From: Prinia subflava
Lineage: Eukaryota > Chordata > Aves > Passeriformes > Cisticolidae
Assembly: GCF_021018805.1 (NCBI RefSeq)
Contig: NC_086253.1
Location: 9,612,735 to 9,676,734 of the forward strand
Direction: 5' to 3'
DNA length: 64,000 bases
Positions 1-13,145 of this stretch are shown in pieces; the stretch's first letter is position 1; each line of letters starts with the position of its first letter. A program made the position numbers and the translations under genes. The notes beneath the pieces were generated by a model that worked only from the letters and a program-made list of their open reading frames with translations, was not told the origin of the DNA and searched no databases.

Positions 1-2190
1 GGAGGAGTAGACTGAGAAGGGCCATCCTAGGCAGTGTTGTAAGACTTCAGTCAGTATTGGAACACCTATTTATTTCTCAAAGTAAAGAAGTCTCTAAATG
101 GAGAAAAAGTAGCATCTCAGTTTTGGAAATTAATTTGAAGATTAAAAAAAAAGAACCTACAAAGCTGTGTTGGAGCATGCTAGCCCTCTGTCAGCTTTAT
201 GAATTCATTCACTGTGCAGTGTAACTCCAAGCTTTTTAGCTTTGTCTGTTGCCTGTGAGATGACCTTGAACAGGTCACTCAGCTACTTTGCCTCCACAGT
301 GTCTGTACTATTCTTCTCAAAGAGGATCTTCTTGTATATTCAGGCCTTACAGATAAAGGTAAGACAATTTTTCTTCCCTTGTTTCTTTCCAATCAGTTAT
401 ACTTCAGTGCATTCCGTTGCACAAGTTCTGCTCTTCTAGATATTTTAGTGAATTCACAATGTGGTAGCAGTTCACAAAACAGAGATAATGAACAAAAAGA
501 TAATGAAAAAAAAAAAAAAAACAACCCAGAGAGTTCTGCTACTCTGAGGTTCTGGATTTTGTCTTTTTCTCTTCCTCCCACACCCTCTTGTCTATCTCTT
601 TCTTAAACACTCCTTGTGTTAATTTTGCTATATGAATTAATCTCTGTTTTCCTTCTCTTTCTACACCTTCCTGGTTTTGTTTTTAATTTATTCCCTACCT
701 TTCCCTTGACAAGATCTCATTCAATAGACTTCCAGACTGCCACTGACCAAACTGCTACCTATTTCAGGGCATCCAGGACTTTTTTCCACCTCCTCATCAC
801 CGCCTCTTTACTTTTCTACACAAATAACATATTCTATGTCTCTTCCTTTGCTTCTTTTGGGTCCCCCAGCTCTGCCCTTTCTCTGTGTCCACAGTCCTCT
901 CCATAGCCAGGGCTACAGCTTAACTTTGCCAGCCAACCTCTATACAAAACAAGCCATAAACTCCACGATTAAGAATGCAAGATTATCTTTTGAAACTATT
1001 TTCAGGCTATATAATTTGTTACCCCCCTCTCAGAGCTGACATCACATGATGAGAGCTATCAGAACTGTGTCAGTCCATTGCAGTTAAGTCTTGGATAATA
1101 AGTGAGCTTTAACAAAGATAAAAGCACAGCTGTATAGCTTAGATGTATATGTCCACACACAATATATATAATTATTTTCAGACTGAAAATGTGGACACTA
1201 TTTTTAGAAGTCTAATCTAATCACATGCTCATGCCATTCATACACATCCTTCCCATAGCATGGATAAAGAGAAGCAGTGCTCTAAGCACCAAAACAAGTA
1301 GGTCAGACTTCTGTCCTCTCTTTCATTTTTTTTCTCCTCTTCAGTGTCATTGCCCACTTGCTTTTCCCCAAGATGACAGTCTCCAGCTCACTTTTGTATT
1401 GAGTAGGGGAGGGAGGAAAAATACCTCACCTTTCCTACTTTCAGCAGAAGTGGGTCTTATTTACATAGCATCTACTCTATAAGAGGTAGAAAGAAACTTC
1501 AGCAATAAGCTTAAATTTTGGTTTTGTGGGCATCATTTTAGTCTCACTTACTAACTACCTGTTGTCTACTGCTAACTTGAAAAGGCTTCACGGGATGTGC
1601 CAGCCCAGGACAATGAATCAATGAATTGTGAATCTTCAATCCAGGGCAAATTTTCTCTTTTCTGGCTTAGCCAGAAAAAAAAATCTCTGTTTCTTTGCCT
1701 TGCCCCACCTGGCATTCATGCTCCAGAGGCTCCCTGCACTGACTGCACTGCCAAATGCCCCATATGTGAGAGAAGAGCAAGTGTTTTTTTCACAGCTGTT
1801 ACACACTGGAAGCAGTATTTTGCACACCCACCCTGAGCAGTTATGACTGTCTCAAATCAGGTTTTTCAGGAAGCTGTTCTCTGCTCTGTGATGCTCTGCA
1901 CAGTGGAAAGCCTGCCACACTGCTGCAGCTGCTGCTGCAGAAATGCCACGTGCAGCACTGGCATATTGAATGAGGAGGAAGAGTAGAACGAGGAGGATGA
2001 AGGAGTTAAGGAACGCTGAGGGCCTCATCTAAATGATTGTACTCTACCATGTCTTTCTGAAGAAGACCATGTAACTGCACAAGGAGGAGGAAAAGGGCTG
2101 CGGACTAGTCCTGGGTGTTTTACTGGGGTTTTTAAGGAAATACTCTCCTTAATCTCAAGGGGTTCTGAAAGCAATGACAAATCAAGAAGG
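1..2190. other. Unique AT-rich noncoding DNA
   Basis: I see no recognisable exon, RNA gene or transposon here. There are short homopolymer runs (an A run near 507-522) and pyrimidine-rich stretches (around 540-900). The small ORFs have low-complexity or hydrophobic translations with no family resemblance, so I treat them as chance. Confidence 0.5.
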
Positions 2191-2506
2191 AAAAAAAACC
2201 AAAACCAAAATCAAAACAACCCCCCAAAATCCCAAACCAAACCAACAACAAAAAAAACCCCAAGCAACCAACCAAAAAAACCCAAAAAAACCCCAAAAAA
2301 CCCCCAAACACCCAAACCAAAGAAACACACACACAAAAAAAAAAACCCACCAAAAAAACCCACAAAAAACAAAAAACAAAAACAAAACAAAACAAAAAAA
2401 AACACAAACAAAAAAAAACCCACCAAAAAACCCCAAAAAACAAACAAACAAAAAACCCCAACCACCAAACAAACCCAAAAACAAAAACAACAACAAAAAA
2501 CACCCA
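2191..2506. repeat. A/C-only low-complexity tract
   Basis: About 315 bases are composed almost wholly of A and C, with only four other bases (T at 2211 and 2230, one G near 2264, G at 2322). Positions 2323-2506 are 184 consecutive A/C bases. The C-runs at 2281-2283, 2291-2294, 2301-2305 and 2311-2313 are separated by 7, 6 and 5 bases, so the minus strand meets the usual G-quadruplex pattern (four G-runs of three or more, loops up to seven). Long ORFs on both strands here are artefacts of composition. Confidence 0.9.
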
Positions 2507-5500
2507 TTAAAATCCTTTTGCTTCTTTCTGGCTCTCTTGAGTTGGTCTGGAATGGGTTATCAAAAAGCTTGCTTCACCCATTCCTAAAGGATTAAACCAT
2601 GTAACACTTAAAACAGCTTTTTCTCTAGTGTGGAGCAGACAGGAGGGCATGCATGGGGAAGTGGAATACCTGGGGAGCCTGGGGCATTTGTTCTGTGTGA
2701 AGAGAGCACAGTGCAGCTCTGTGTAAGTGGCACCAAACACAGCCTGTGCTGAGGAGCTGCACACAGGGTTAGACTCAGCCTCTGCTGGCTCGAAATCCTG
2801 CTCAGTCCAACAGGAAACTTGAAGCATGAAAGGTCAGGGATGCAATGCTAAACATGGGAATGCTGCACGTTTCCTGCTGAGAGAGCTCAAGCCAAACACT
2901 CTCCTAAACTTGGGATAACGATGTTCCTGTATCAAGACTCAAAATAGCAGCTGCAGGCAAATCTGCATCTCCACGAGGTGTGCAAGGAGAATATCCTTCC
3001 CACAACTTTTATTATTGTTCATTGCTCACATAATCTACAAGGCTTCTTTCCTGAAATGGTTTTAGATTGACTATTAAGAGAGAGACAAAAATAAAATAAT
3101 ACCAGGGCTGTGATAGAAAACAAGATAAGAATACCTGGGTTGAGGGCAGAGGAAGGGAAGCAGCACAGTTAAGGAGGGTATTTGTTGTAATGGCAAATAT
3201 TACTGAGATTGAGCATATGTGTTTCAGATTGTTCTTACACGTTTGATTACTAGAACTTTGATACAATTATCTTATTACTTATCCATATCTAGAATGGAGT
3301 TGAAACAAGTTGGAGGAAATAAAATCAGCCAAGCAAATATTCCTTCTAAATTTATGTACAGAGAAACAAAATGTACTTGCTTGCCTTTTACTTTAATGGA
3401 TAAAGATGCTGAGAAAACAAATTTTACTCACCTCACTGAAAAAAAAAATGCCCAAAGGACATCTGTGAATAGGATATTGCAAAAGTGAAATTAATAAATA
3501 AGAGAACATATGAATGGATGTTCTATTTAATAATTCATGTTGTCTTTAGTAAGAAAAGGTTTCGGGGGGAGGGTTGTCTCCACAACATAGGAAGCAAACA
3601 TAAATAATTTCTCAACCTGGAAAAAGCAATTCTGCTCTGCTCCCAGAAGGATTGATTCTGCCCTGTCCCATGGAGCTGCTCACTTGGGAAGAGCTTGGCT
3701 GCAGTCAGTCAACTTCATTGACAGAGATTGAAACTTGAGGTTTTGCCAGTATTAAACACAATTTCAGCAACTGGAATTAGTAACTGCAGAGGGTATGTTT
3801 CCCAAGGAAAGGAGAATATTTGCATCATAGATTAGGGCTATGTGTCTGTGCCCTCACCATCATTATTCCAAAGGAAGGTGGGGAGTTTACCTGTTGTAAC
3901 CTTTAAGTAAACTTGAATCAACTTCCCATACCCCTGATGTCTTCTAGGAGAGTTTCCCTTTCTGCACTCAAATTACAGGGTGAAAATTACAGTTACATAA
4001 AGGAGCCATGGATTCCACAAAACTGCATTTAACTCACATTGAAACACTTCTACTGAATTGAAAGTCATCCTGGTTTTGCTCCTGCCTGTATCCTGCCATC
4101 AGAAATGTACAGAAATGTGCAGCACCAACCCTGTGCCACCTGCCAGAGCTCTTCTGCTCTGACCCACCTGGGACACCGGGCAGCAGGAGGGAACCAGTCC
4201 AATAACAAAAGATAAACAGATTGGTTTTAATAATTTCTTCTGCAAAGCAAAGTTATCTGACTTCCTTAAAGTCGAAATGAAAATAAATTTGAGACTTTAT
4301 ACAACTCTGTTGGCTTCAAAGGATGAAATCCAAGCACAGCCAGTGACAGGTAATGCCTCGGAGACATTGCCCCAGCTGCCCTCCTGAAAGGGCTGACAAA
4401 CCACACCACTTTTATCCAATACTTTTCTACTGAGAGCATATCCGTGGGAAATGCCAACATATTTAAATAAAATGGTTCAGTAGGGAGCTGTCTGTTGAAC
4501 AGGATAACACAGACTGAAATGCTGTGTGAGACGAATTCATGTGAAAAATAACAAAAAAACCCAACCAGAAAACATTAATCCAAACCAGAGATACATTCTA
4601 TCTGTAACGAAAAAGAAAAACAATATGAACTTAATACATTTTATGGGTCTGAAAACATACCTAAAGAGTGAAATTCAATTTCTTATATCATCCTTGTTTT
4701 ACTTTTTCTGCCATTAGATTAAAAATAATATGGAAATTTTTAGGTATTTTTCACAAACAGGTATGGCAGGTACAGTGGTTTTTCAGAATCAAACCTTTGG
4801 CAAAATAAGATCTACAGAGTATGGCATACATTTATATAAATAAAATTAGAATATGGCATACATTTATATAAATAAAATTTGATACCACAAATTCTCTGTT
4901 TATAATTTAGTATTTTTTTGAATTTGTCATTCTGTAATTCATAAGTTTTAGTCACACTCACTGAAAAGTTTGTTTCAATAATATGCCACAAAAAAGTCCA
5001 GTTCAATAATTTACAAAGTACCCATAGTCTGTAATTAGTTTGCTGGGGCTGTTCTGTGAGTTACTTATGAATAATGAATGTATTTGGGAAACAACAACAA
5101 CAACAATCTAATGTATCTCTCTGTCCTGATATTATCCAGCACTGAAATATGAAAGCGTTCTTAAATAGATCACAGATAAGAAAAAAGCATTTTCTGGATA
5201 AAAATGTAACAACTTGCTTCTACCCGCAAATGATTATGACAAGTTATTAAATAAAAGACAAAATTCAGTATTTCGACCAAACTCCTTAAAATTAATGCAC
5301 AAGTAGAATATTACGTGATAGTGAAAGGATCTCGTTCAGATGAAAATAAAATTTGATCAAGCAATATCTAATTTATCCCGTGGGAGTTCAGAATCTCATT
5401 GCACAAAGCCAGCATTTCTGCAGAGCCTGGCCCTGACAGGGAAAACACGTCTGGGAAAGAGTGAGCAAGGGACTGCCACATCTGACCATGGCCCTTTCTG

Positions 5501-7894
5501 CTGGGAATGTAAGGAAGATGAGTTTTACATCAACTTTGTGAATATGAATCTATGGTTTGAGGTATCAGAGAAGATCTTTTGAAAAAATACAGGATTTGAG
5601 GGGTCTGAGTGTTTGGTGGTTTGTGGATTTGGGTTTTATATTTTTTTGGTGGGATTTTTCTTAGGGAAAGAGAATGAAAGTGGGAGCTCCTAGCTCACTA
5701 TCATGCCAAGCAATTACATCTGCCATGTGCCCCAGCCTGGATCCAGATGCAAAAAGGCACAGAAATAACAGACTTGTTTAGGGAAAGCTCTTTGTAAATG
5801 AATCAAATGCTTAGAGGAAGTGCCAGAATGACAGTTACTGAAATGACTTGTTTTTCTCCTAAAACAGATGTATGGCAACCCAGGCACAGTGCAAGTTTAC
5901 TCCCACCACCCTCTCAGGGCACTTGGGGTGGTGATGAGAAAGCTGTTACTAGTAAGAAAGCCAGTAACCCCCCAAATTCTCGTGCTTGAGATCCCTTCTG
6001 GAGCCAGTATTCAGCTGTACAAACAACCTCAGCTTAAATGTAGTTGTTTAGACTGTGAAATGTTTGGCTCATTCCCCACTCACACATGTGCATGCAGACA
6101 TGGAGATCTGATAGAGACCCTTGGCATAGGAGAGTGAAAGGTTTCTCCACTGCCACATCAAACCATAGCTCTGGAGAGCTGTGAGCACCTTTTTTCTTCA
6201 GATATAAAACCTAACTTTTGAAAAAGATTTAAATGTTTCGGATAAGCATCCAAAACCTGAAAGTTTATACCAACCCATTTTGAATCTAAGCTGATATGGA
6301 AGTAGGCCAGTCTTCATGTTGATTCACATCTCTTGCATTCTGATGCTCCATGGCAAAAAAAAATTAGAGATTACTATAGTTGGAAGCTTTATTTTGAAGG
6401 GGCAAATAGAGAGATTTGAGTACAATTTCATTTCAAGTAGTCCTTGATGACAGAAGTTTAACTGCCTGAACAGAGACTGAAGATGATCCTCCTAATTTTG
6501 GATTATTTACAGTGTCAGACACATTTTTTTCCTGTCCCCAAGTACAGGGGAATAAACCACCTTGACACCACCATGACCAACAAAGTGATGCTACATAGTC
6601 CCACTCTGACAGAGATGGAGAACTTAGGAAAATGGTTCTCCACACAAAATAGGTACACGAATAGATTTTCTTCTGCTGCCTTCTCAGTCTAACATATCAT
6701 TTCAAAAATGACAGGTTCAGATAGTATATTGCACAACACATCAGACATCTGCCTTGGTGAATATGATTTTACACAAATATGCAGCTTTTATGTCTGTGTT
6801 AGTAGCATCATTGAATATTATTCTCCTAAATGGCAGGCATGCTGTTATTAAAGTATAATATCTAGGAAGGAAACAGCTCACTTAGGGTTTTCAGAAGGTA
6901 TTTAATTTAACTCCTCTTCATAATTCTCACGTTGCATTCGCTGAACTAAGAAATAAAGGTTGTGAGTGTTATTTCAGGATGCTTAACCTATAATTATGTT
7001 CCTGTTTCAATGGCACTGCTTCTAAGGAGACCTCACTAGCTGCTAAGCAAACCTCTTTCTTATGGAGATTTCACTCCTCTCTCTCCCTATGACTAATTCA
7101 CAGGATTTCTTCCCATCCAGCCCATGTTCCTCTCCTTCCCTTGAAGGAAACAGGTGACAAGGAACAAACATATGATTATTTGACTCCAGTTTTGATGGGG
7201 GAGAAAGGTTGTTTGGCTTTGGCCTCAATATTTTCGTTTACAGTGATGTTTCTGTTTGCAGCACGGAGAGTAATCTGTTATTGCTTGCTGGATTCAGTGA
7301 GAGCTGTAACAGCCTCTAATTACTGAAGAACAGAAGTAAGAATGAACATGGAGGCTGAGCAGGTCTCTTCTTGCTGCTTTGTGCTTTATTCCTTGGAGAC
7401 CAGCTAAGAGCAGGCAGAAGTCACCATCCATGTGGGTGTGCACTGTCTGGTCCTGGGAGCTTTTTTGAGGTTTGGATCCCAGCGTGTCTTGCACGCTCAC
7501 ATTTCAATGTCTGCTCTTGTGTCAGCACGCTTAAATTCCATGTCTCCTGCTAAGCCTCTCTTTCCTCTCTCACCTTTCATTATTAAAACACTTTTTTGCT
7601 CTCCAGCCTACTAAGTGGTTCTGGGAAAAGCTGTAAATACCAGAAGAAAACAAACAGAAAAACCAACCAACAAAAGTAACCCCTCAACACCTTAATTTTT
7701 TCCAAGTATTTGCTCTTAATCCTCTGATGGGTTTCCAAAGAGTCACAAAGAACAATTTCCATGAATGTAGTAACTGAGTGTTGCATTGATTAAAAATCTA
7801 GTCTAATTTTTGTTCTTATATTCTGCAAAAATTTAACAGGCTTGTAGAAAGTCACAACTATAACAGCACTATTAGTACAAAACCCCTTTCTCTT
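2507..7894. other. Unique noncoding DNA with minor simple repeats
   Basis: No exon or transposon was recognised. It includes a two-copy tandem duplication (4820-4880), a short CAA run near 5090-5106 and a G/T-rich patch near 5590-5660. The remaining ORFs are under 110 codons and resemble nothing I know. Confidence 0.45.
4820..4880. repeat. Two-copy 32-bp tandem duplication
   Basis: The string TATGGCATACATTTATATAA followed by ATAAAATT occurs twice with a period of 32 bases (second copy from about 4852). The two copies are identical over about 28 bases, which suggests a recent local duplication. Confidence 0.85.
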
Positions 7895-8322
7895 TCACAG
7901 AATCACAGCATAGGTCAGATTGGGAGGGACCAGAGTGGGTCATCTGATCCATCTTCCCTGCTGAAGCAGGGCCATCCCAGAGCACATTGCACAGGATTGC
8001 ATCCAGCCTGTTCTTGACTGTTTCCAGAGAGGGAGACTCCACAGCCTGTCTGGGAAGCCTCTCTGGAAGCCACCCCAGTGCTCAGTCACCTGCACAATGA
8101 AGAAGTTCTTCCCCATGCTCAGGTGGCTCTTGCTGTGCACCAATTTCTGCCCATTGCCCCTTGCCCACTGCACCACTGAGCAGAGCCTGGAATCCTCTCG
8201 ATTCCTTCCTTTCAGACACTTTTAGACATTGCTGGGGTCCCCTCTTGGTGATTCTTCTCAGGGCTGAACAGGCTCAGCTCTCTCAGCCTTTCCTTGTTAG
8301 AGAGATGCTCTTTCTTCCAGCC
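7895..8322 (-). mobile_element. CR1-type LINE fragment (3' part)
   Basis: The plus strand begins with CACAGAATCACAG, the complement of the CR1 3' terminal octamer repeats. It continues through typical CR1 3'-end wording: GGGAGGGACC, then the region complementary to the ORF2 tail with phrases like TTCCCCATGCTCAGGTGG and GGGCTGAACAGGCTCAGCTC. The element therefore lies on the minus strand. A remnant of the ORF2 C-terminus can be read at 7940-8176 (minus), containing the words FFIVQVTEHW and SLPLWKQS, but it is broken. It is 5'-truncated, as most CR1 copies are. Confidence 0.85.
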
Positions 8323-10874
8323 TAACAAACTGCATCACCTCCACTGAATACAACTGCTCTAAAATGTTGCAGATAAAACCCAAGCCAAAATAGGAAAATT
8401 GTAAAAGCAATTCTTCATGTGTGAGGAGAACAGGTTTATCACCAGGCAATTTAGAGGCAAAAGTGTGACAAGAGCAGAACACAGCCATGCTGTGTCATGC
8501 AGCAGGGACATCCAGGTTGGCACCTTGTTTTCAGCACTGAAGCTCTGTTTAAGATGACAGGTAAGCAATTCTAGCAATTATCAACCTGAAAATATCCTTG
8601 GGGCTAGCATCTCAACTGCTAAGCTCTATACTGCTGTTACATCTATTTCCTTATCTCCCTTTATAACCTAATTTTACTTGCATCTAAAAGTACAGGAGGA
8701 AAAAAAATAAAAGAAAGAAAATCCATATTTTCTGTTGACTAAAAGGACGTTTAAGCAACTCCTTTAAAACGCAGTCCATCCTCTCAACCTCCAATTCACA
8801 CAACTTCACTGAAAAGATGTATTTGGTAATTATAAACATTGAAATTTTTCAGCCTCACAAAATATACAGAAATGCATGCCCTAAATATTTTTGTGACCAC
8901 CAAACAAGCCATGTCCTGACCTGCCATTGACTCACACCCATGCTGTGCTCCTCTGGAAGTTGCAAATTATGCTGTAGAAAGAACATAATGAGGAGCAGAA
9001 AAAACAGGGCTCAGATCAAGCTTCAATTAAACCCTCCTGGAAAATCAGCATATCTATGTTTATTGGAAAACTGTTGGGGGTTTTTCCTCTGAGAATATCT
9101 TTAACACATGACATGGATGCTGTACATCACTAGAGAACTAATAAGTCTGTGCAGTGGGAGAGGAAAAAGGCAAACAAGAAGGCATAAGAAAAACTTAGGG
9201 GTGTGTCAATAAAAGGACTGAGGCACTCCTACAACACACTAAAATACCCTATTGTAGGAGGAAGTTAGATCTGTTTTTTTAATGGTGGTAGACACAGCAA
9301 TAGGAAAAAAAAAAAAAAAGTAGCATTACCTGGTGCTGTTGTGCTGTTTCATCTGGGTTTTTATTAGACATATGGCATTGTTCACTGCTGGATTTGGCAT
9401 CACTAACCTGACCTAGAAAATATGTTAGTGATGTCTTGGAAAAAAATAATGAATGCATTTCCAACTTGCATTACTTTCCCCAGCCAAAACCATAACAGCT
9501 AATACTGATAGAGCCAGTGATCTGTGTTACTAATTTTTAATGATAAATACAGAAAATATATCTAGTGCATCTATTACACAATAAACAATAATTTTAATTA
9601 GATGAAAAGAACTCTTACTTTCTCAAATTTTAAAGCCGTTCTAACATGTGCTTTAACTCAGAGTCCAGCATGGTGAGGGTCAGTCCTTGCAGAAATTGCA
9701 GGAAGAGAATCTTAACAGTGCAGACAGAAGGAGACAACCCAGACTGGGCACCTGAAGAGCAGGCAGCAAGAGAGAGGAAAGGGGAGATTAGAAGGGAAAA
9801 AAGTCTCACACACAAAAAATCCCACCCAAGCCTATGCTTTAAGACATCTTAATATTATTTTTGAATTCTATTTCTTTATCTTCTGATTATAGCAGTCATT
9901 TTAAACTGACTTGGGGCCAGTTTAACATCTGCTTGTCCATCCTGCTAATAGGCAAGTATATTCCAACAGTCTGCAATAGCTGAATACTTTGAAAAGTACT
10001 TGTGGTATCCATTGCCTCTGCTTAAAGGCTTCCTCTCACCAAAGCAGGGTCAAAAAACCCATAAAATGGATGAGAAACAATCTTTTGGTAGAGTCATTTA
10101 GCAGCTAATATTTTTTAAAGCACTTCAAGACTAAAGTAATGTGTGACTGGGCTACTGCCATTATCCCATAATGTATATCTTAGTGGTTGTTCAGCTTTGG
10201 GAGGTTTTTTTCTTCCATTCCTAATTAAAAGATGGTCCCCTAGCTAGGAAATGTATCCTTGTTGCTGTAAACTTATGACTCTTGAAGGGCAATCCATATG
10301 ATAAGGAAGCTGAGTCAATTAGATCAGCTTGACGTTGTATGCTGTGAAGCTGAGTTGTGAAAATGCAAACATTTGAGCACTCTAAACTTTTATTCTTGTC
10401 AGTTTAGAAGTGTTCAGCACCCTCTGGCATCAAAAGGAATTGCATATGGCTCAGACTCAACTCAGTTTTGAACATTCAGGAGACCTGTAAATGCATTTGT
10501 GGGCTCTGGATTATGCATTTAAATATCAAATAAAATTAAAATCTTCAAAGTGCTGCAAAAGACAGGAAGATAAACTGTAGATAATGATGGGAGTCTACTG
10601 CAGATCCATTAAAGCCAGACAAAAATGGCAAAACAGACAGGCATCACTTCTCTTAAAAGCCAAGGAGAGCTCATTGAGATCACTAAAAGCCAAGGCTACT
10701 CAGGTGTATTTTTAACATTGCTGTGTCATGATATCCTACAAAGCCTGTTAAGCACTACCAGAACATTTAAAGCATCTGCAGGGCTTGAAAGTGCCCTGCT
10801 TGATTTTCTGCTTTACACAACTTATACAATTTCACCCTTGATTTTTCTAGATACTTCTAAGGTCTAAAAATTGT

Positions 10875-10911
10875 AAATATATGTATACTATATATATATA
10901 TTAATATATAC
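10875..10911. repeat. AT-dinucleotide microsatellite
   Basis: Imperfect alternating A/T run with a core of TATATATATATAT, flanked by further ATATAT blocks. Confidence 0.8.
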
Positions 10912-13090
10912 ATAGGGATGTTTGTTTCTTCACAAAGGAAGAATTCAGTTCAGCTGAAGAAAACTGACATAAGAATAATGAAGTTAGCCTGACAAAGAGG
11001 GAGTCAAAATTTGGGACAATATTTGGAAACACACTGGTGAGTCAGAGCTCACCAGGAGCAGGGGTGGCCTCCCTCTTCCAGTGGAACCTGGGCTGAGCAT
11101 GAGCCATGCCAAGGGAGGGAGTTAAGGAGGGAGAGTAACTCCTCAGTGTCCCAGCTGCTCCCAGGCTTGGATCTTGTAGTTCCTCATGCAATGCTGGTAA
11201 CTTTTCCCATGGGCTGAGGTCAAAGGCAGTGTCACTTTGGGCCCTGTGCCAGGGTCCCAAACCCCTCTGTTGGGGTCCTGGACCATCCAGGGCAGCCAGA
11301 GGGGTGCCCTGCACTCCGACATGACAGAGACTCACAACAATCTTCCTGTGCTGAGGACATACATGTCTGCACACACACATAGCTCCCACCCCTGCACACT
11401 TCTCATTTAAATTCACAAGGGGCAAAAGCTGGGATGAACAAGCACAAGGGATGGGAGGATACTGCAGCAGTGGTGTAAAGAGCAGCAGCATCAGGGTTCT
11501 TCTCACACTGTGTATGTACAATACAATAAGTATACATCTAGGAAGGCTTGGAAGTTACATTTCTTTCCTTTTCTTCAAAACTCCTTTACACTTACTCCTT
11601 TACACAGGTCCAGGCCTGTGAGCTTATGAAATTCTTGTATTTCAGAGCTGAACAGTTCAGCTCAGTAACTCAGAATGTAGGAAACTGATGGAATAACTAC
11701 ACATGCTAAACAAATCAGGAAGGTCAAAATTGGAAACACAAACACATGTCCCTCTGCAGTTCTCCATCCACCCCACCCCACTGCCCTTTTTCTGTGGAGG
11801 TTTCAGTCAGAGTAAGAAGTTTTCTCATTTTGAAAAATCAAGTGCCTGACAGAATTTGAATCAGCACTAATTGCTCTCAACACTTTGTTTATTTTAAGTT
11901 TCCTTGCAGGCACCTTTCCTTTGTCTTTCCAAGATAAAGGGAGACGTTTATGAAACCCCTTTAAACGTGTTGTAAGATGCAGAGCACTGCAGGACTGCAA
12001 GAGGTGTGGGAAGTGCAGGCAGGTGATGCCAGCACAGGAGGCAGCCTCCCCTGCAGCATGAGCACAGTGGGGTGCAGCCCTGCCACCTAGGCTCTGGAGC
12101 ACTGAGGCTGGTAGAGACTGTTCTGAGTCTGCTCCCAAGTGCAGGAGTGATGTTTGGGTGAATTTTCTACTTATTCATACTGAATACAACCATTACCTCC
12201 TGTGTTTACGCAGCCAACTTTGTGGGGGAACATAAGGGTATTTTTGTTCTGTTGTGTAGACAGCACCGTACACTTGGGACTGGGTCAGTTTTTATTCCTT
12301 AGCAACCTTTCAGAAAGGGCCTCTGACAACATGCTTATTTTCCAGTGTGCTCTAAAGAAGGAGAAAAGTGAGTAATGGAACATTTTTTATATTTCATTTG
12401 AGGTTTGAGTCTTGCAGTCTATAAAAAAACAGATAGTAGATTGCAATAAATAAACTTTATTTCCTTCCAAAGAGAATGGATTTTCTTTAATTTCATTAAA
12501 ATGTGTCATAAGTTCTGCAGGTATTTTTCTTGAATGAGTTAGGAAGGAGGCTGGTTTCCCACATTTCTCTGAAGCACAGAGTACCTGCCTGCTGCATCAC
12601 TTGGCCATCCACTCAATTCCAAAGGCTGCTGCTGATTCTGGAGTCCATGCTCTACTCAACCATGGTCTTAGCTGTAACAATCTAATGCCACGAGAGAGAC
12701 AGAACTCACAGGAGGGGGAAAAAGCTCTGTTGTTCAACCAACCAACATTGCCAGGGGTGATAAATATAAACAAACAAAAAAAGACACTTTCAACCACACA
12801 GGCTTTTCTTCAGGCCTAAATCAGCAGCCATCCTGCTAAAGACAAGCTGAGAACTCCTGCATAAAGTTTCTGTTTATAGCATAAAATGGAACTTTGAAGG
12901 AAGGAAAAAGTTGAGATAAAATGAAGTTCTGGGGTCTTGAGGAAACTTAGAGATCTGGAGCAATGACCAGGTCAAACAAGTTGAGCTAATCAACCCTTTG
13001 GCCTTTGAGGATGTAAAATGTGAGAGAGAATTCCAGAAGAAAAAGCTGATATTTTTGGTTACCACAGAAATAAATTCAAGACTAATCCAT

Positions 13091-13145
13091 GAAAAGAAAG
13101 AAAAAAAAGAAAAAAGAGGAAAAAAAAAAATAGAAAAAAAGAAAC
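13091..13145. repeat. Purine-only (A/G) tract
   Basis: About 55 bases consisting of A with scattered G on the plus strand and one interrupting T. It is low-complexity, and the antisense ORF over it (12874-13164) is an artefact rich in F and S. Confidence 0.8.

Noticed and set aside
2132..2587. ORFs of 98-137 codons over the A/C tract
   Set aside because: Pure low-complexity translation (K/N/P/Q on one strand, F/G/V/L on the other).
11042..11521. 159-codon minus ORF
   Set aside because: No domain, no splice-site context supporting an exon, and cysteine/proline/leucine-rich chance composition.
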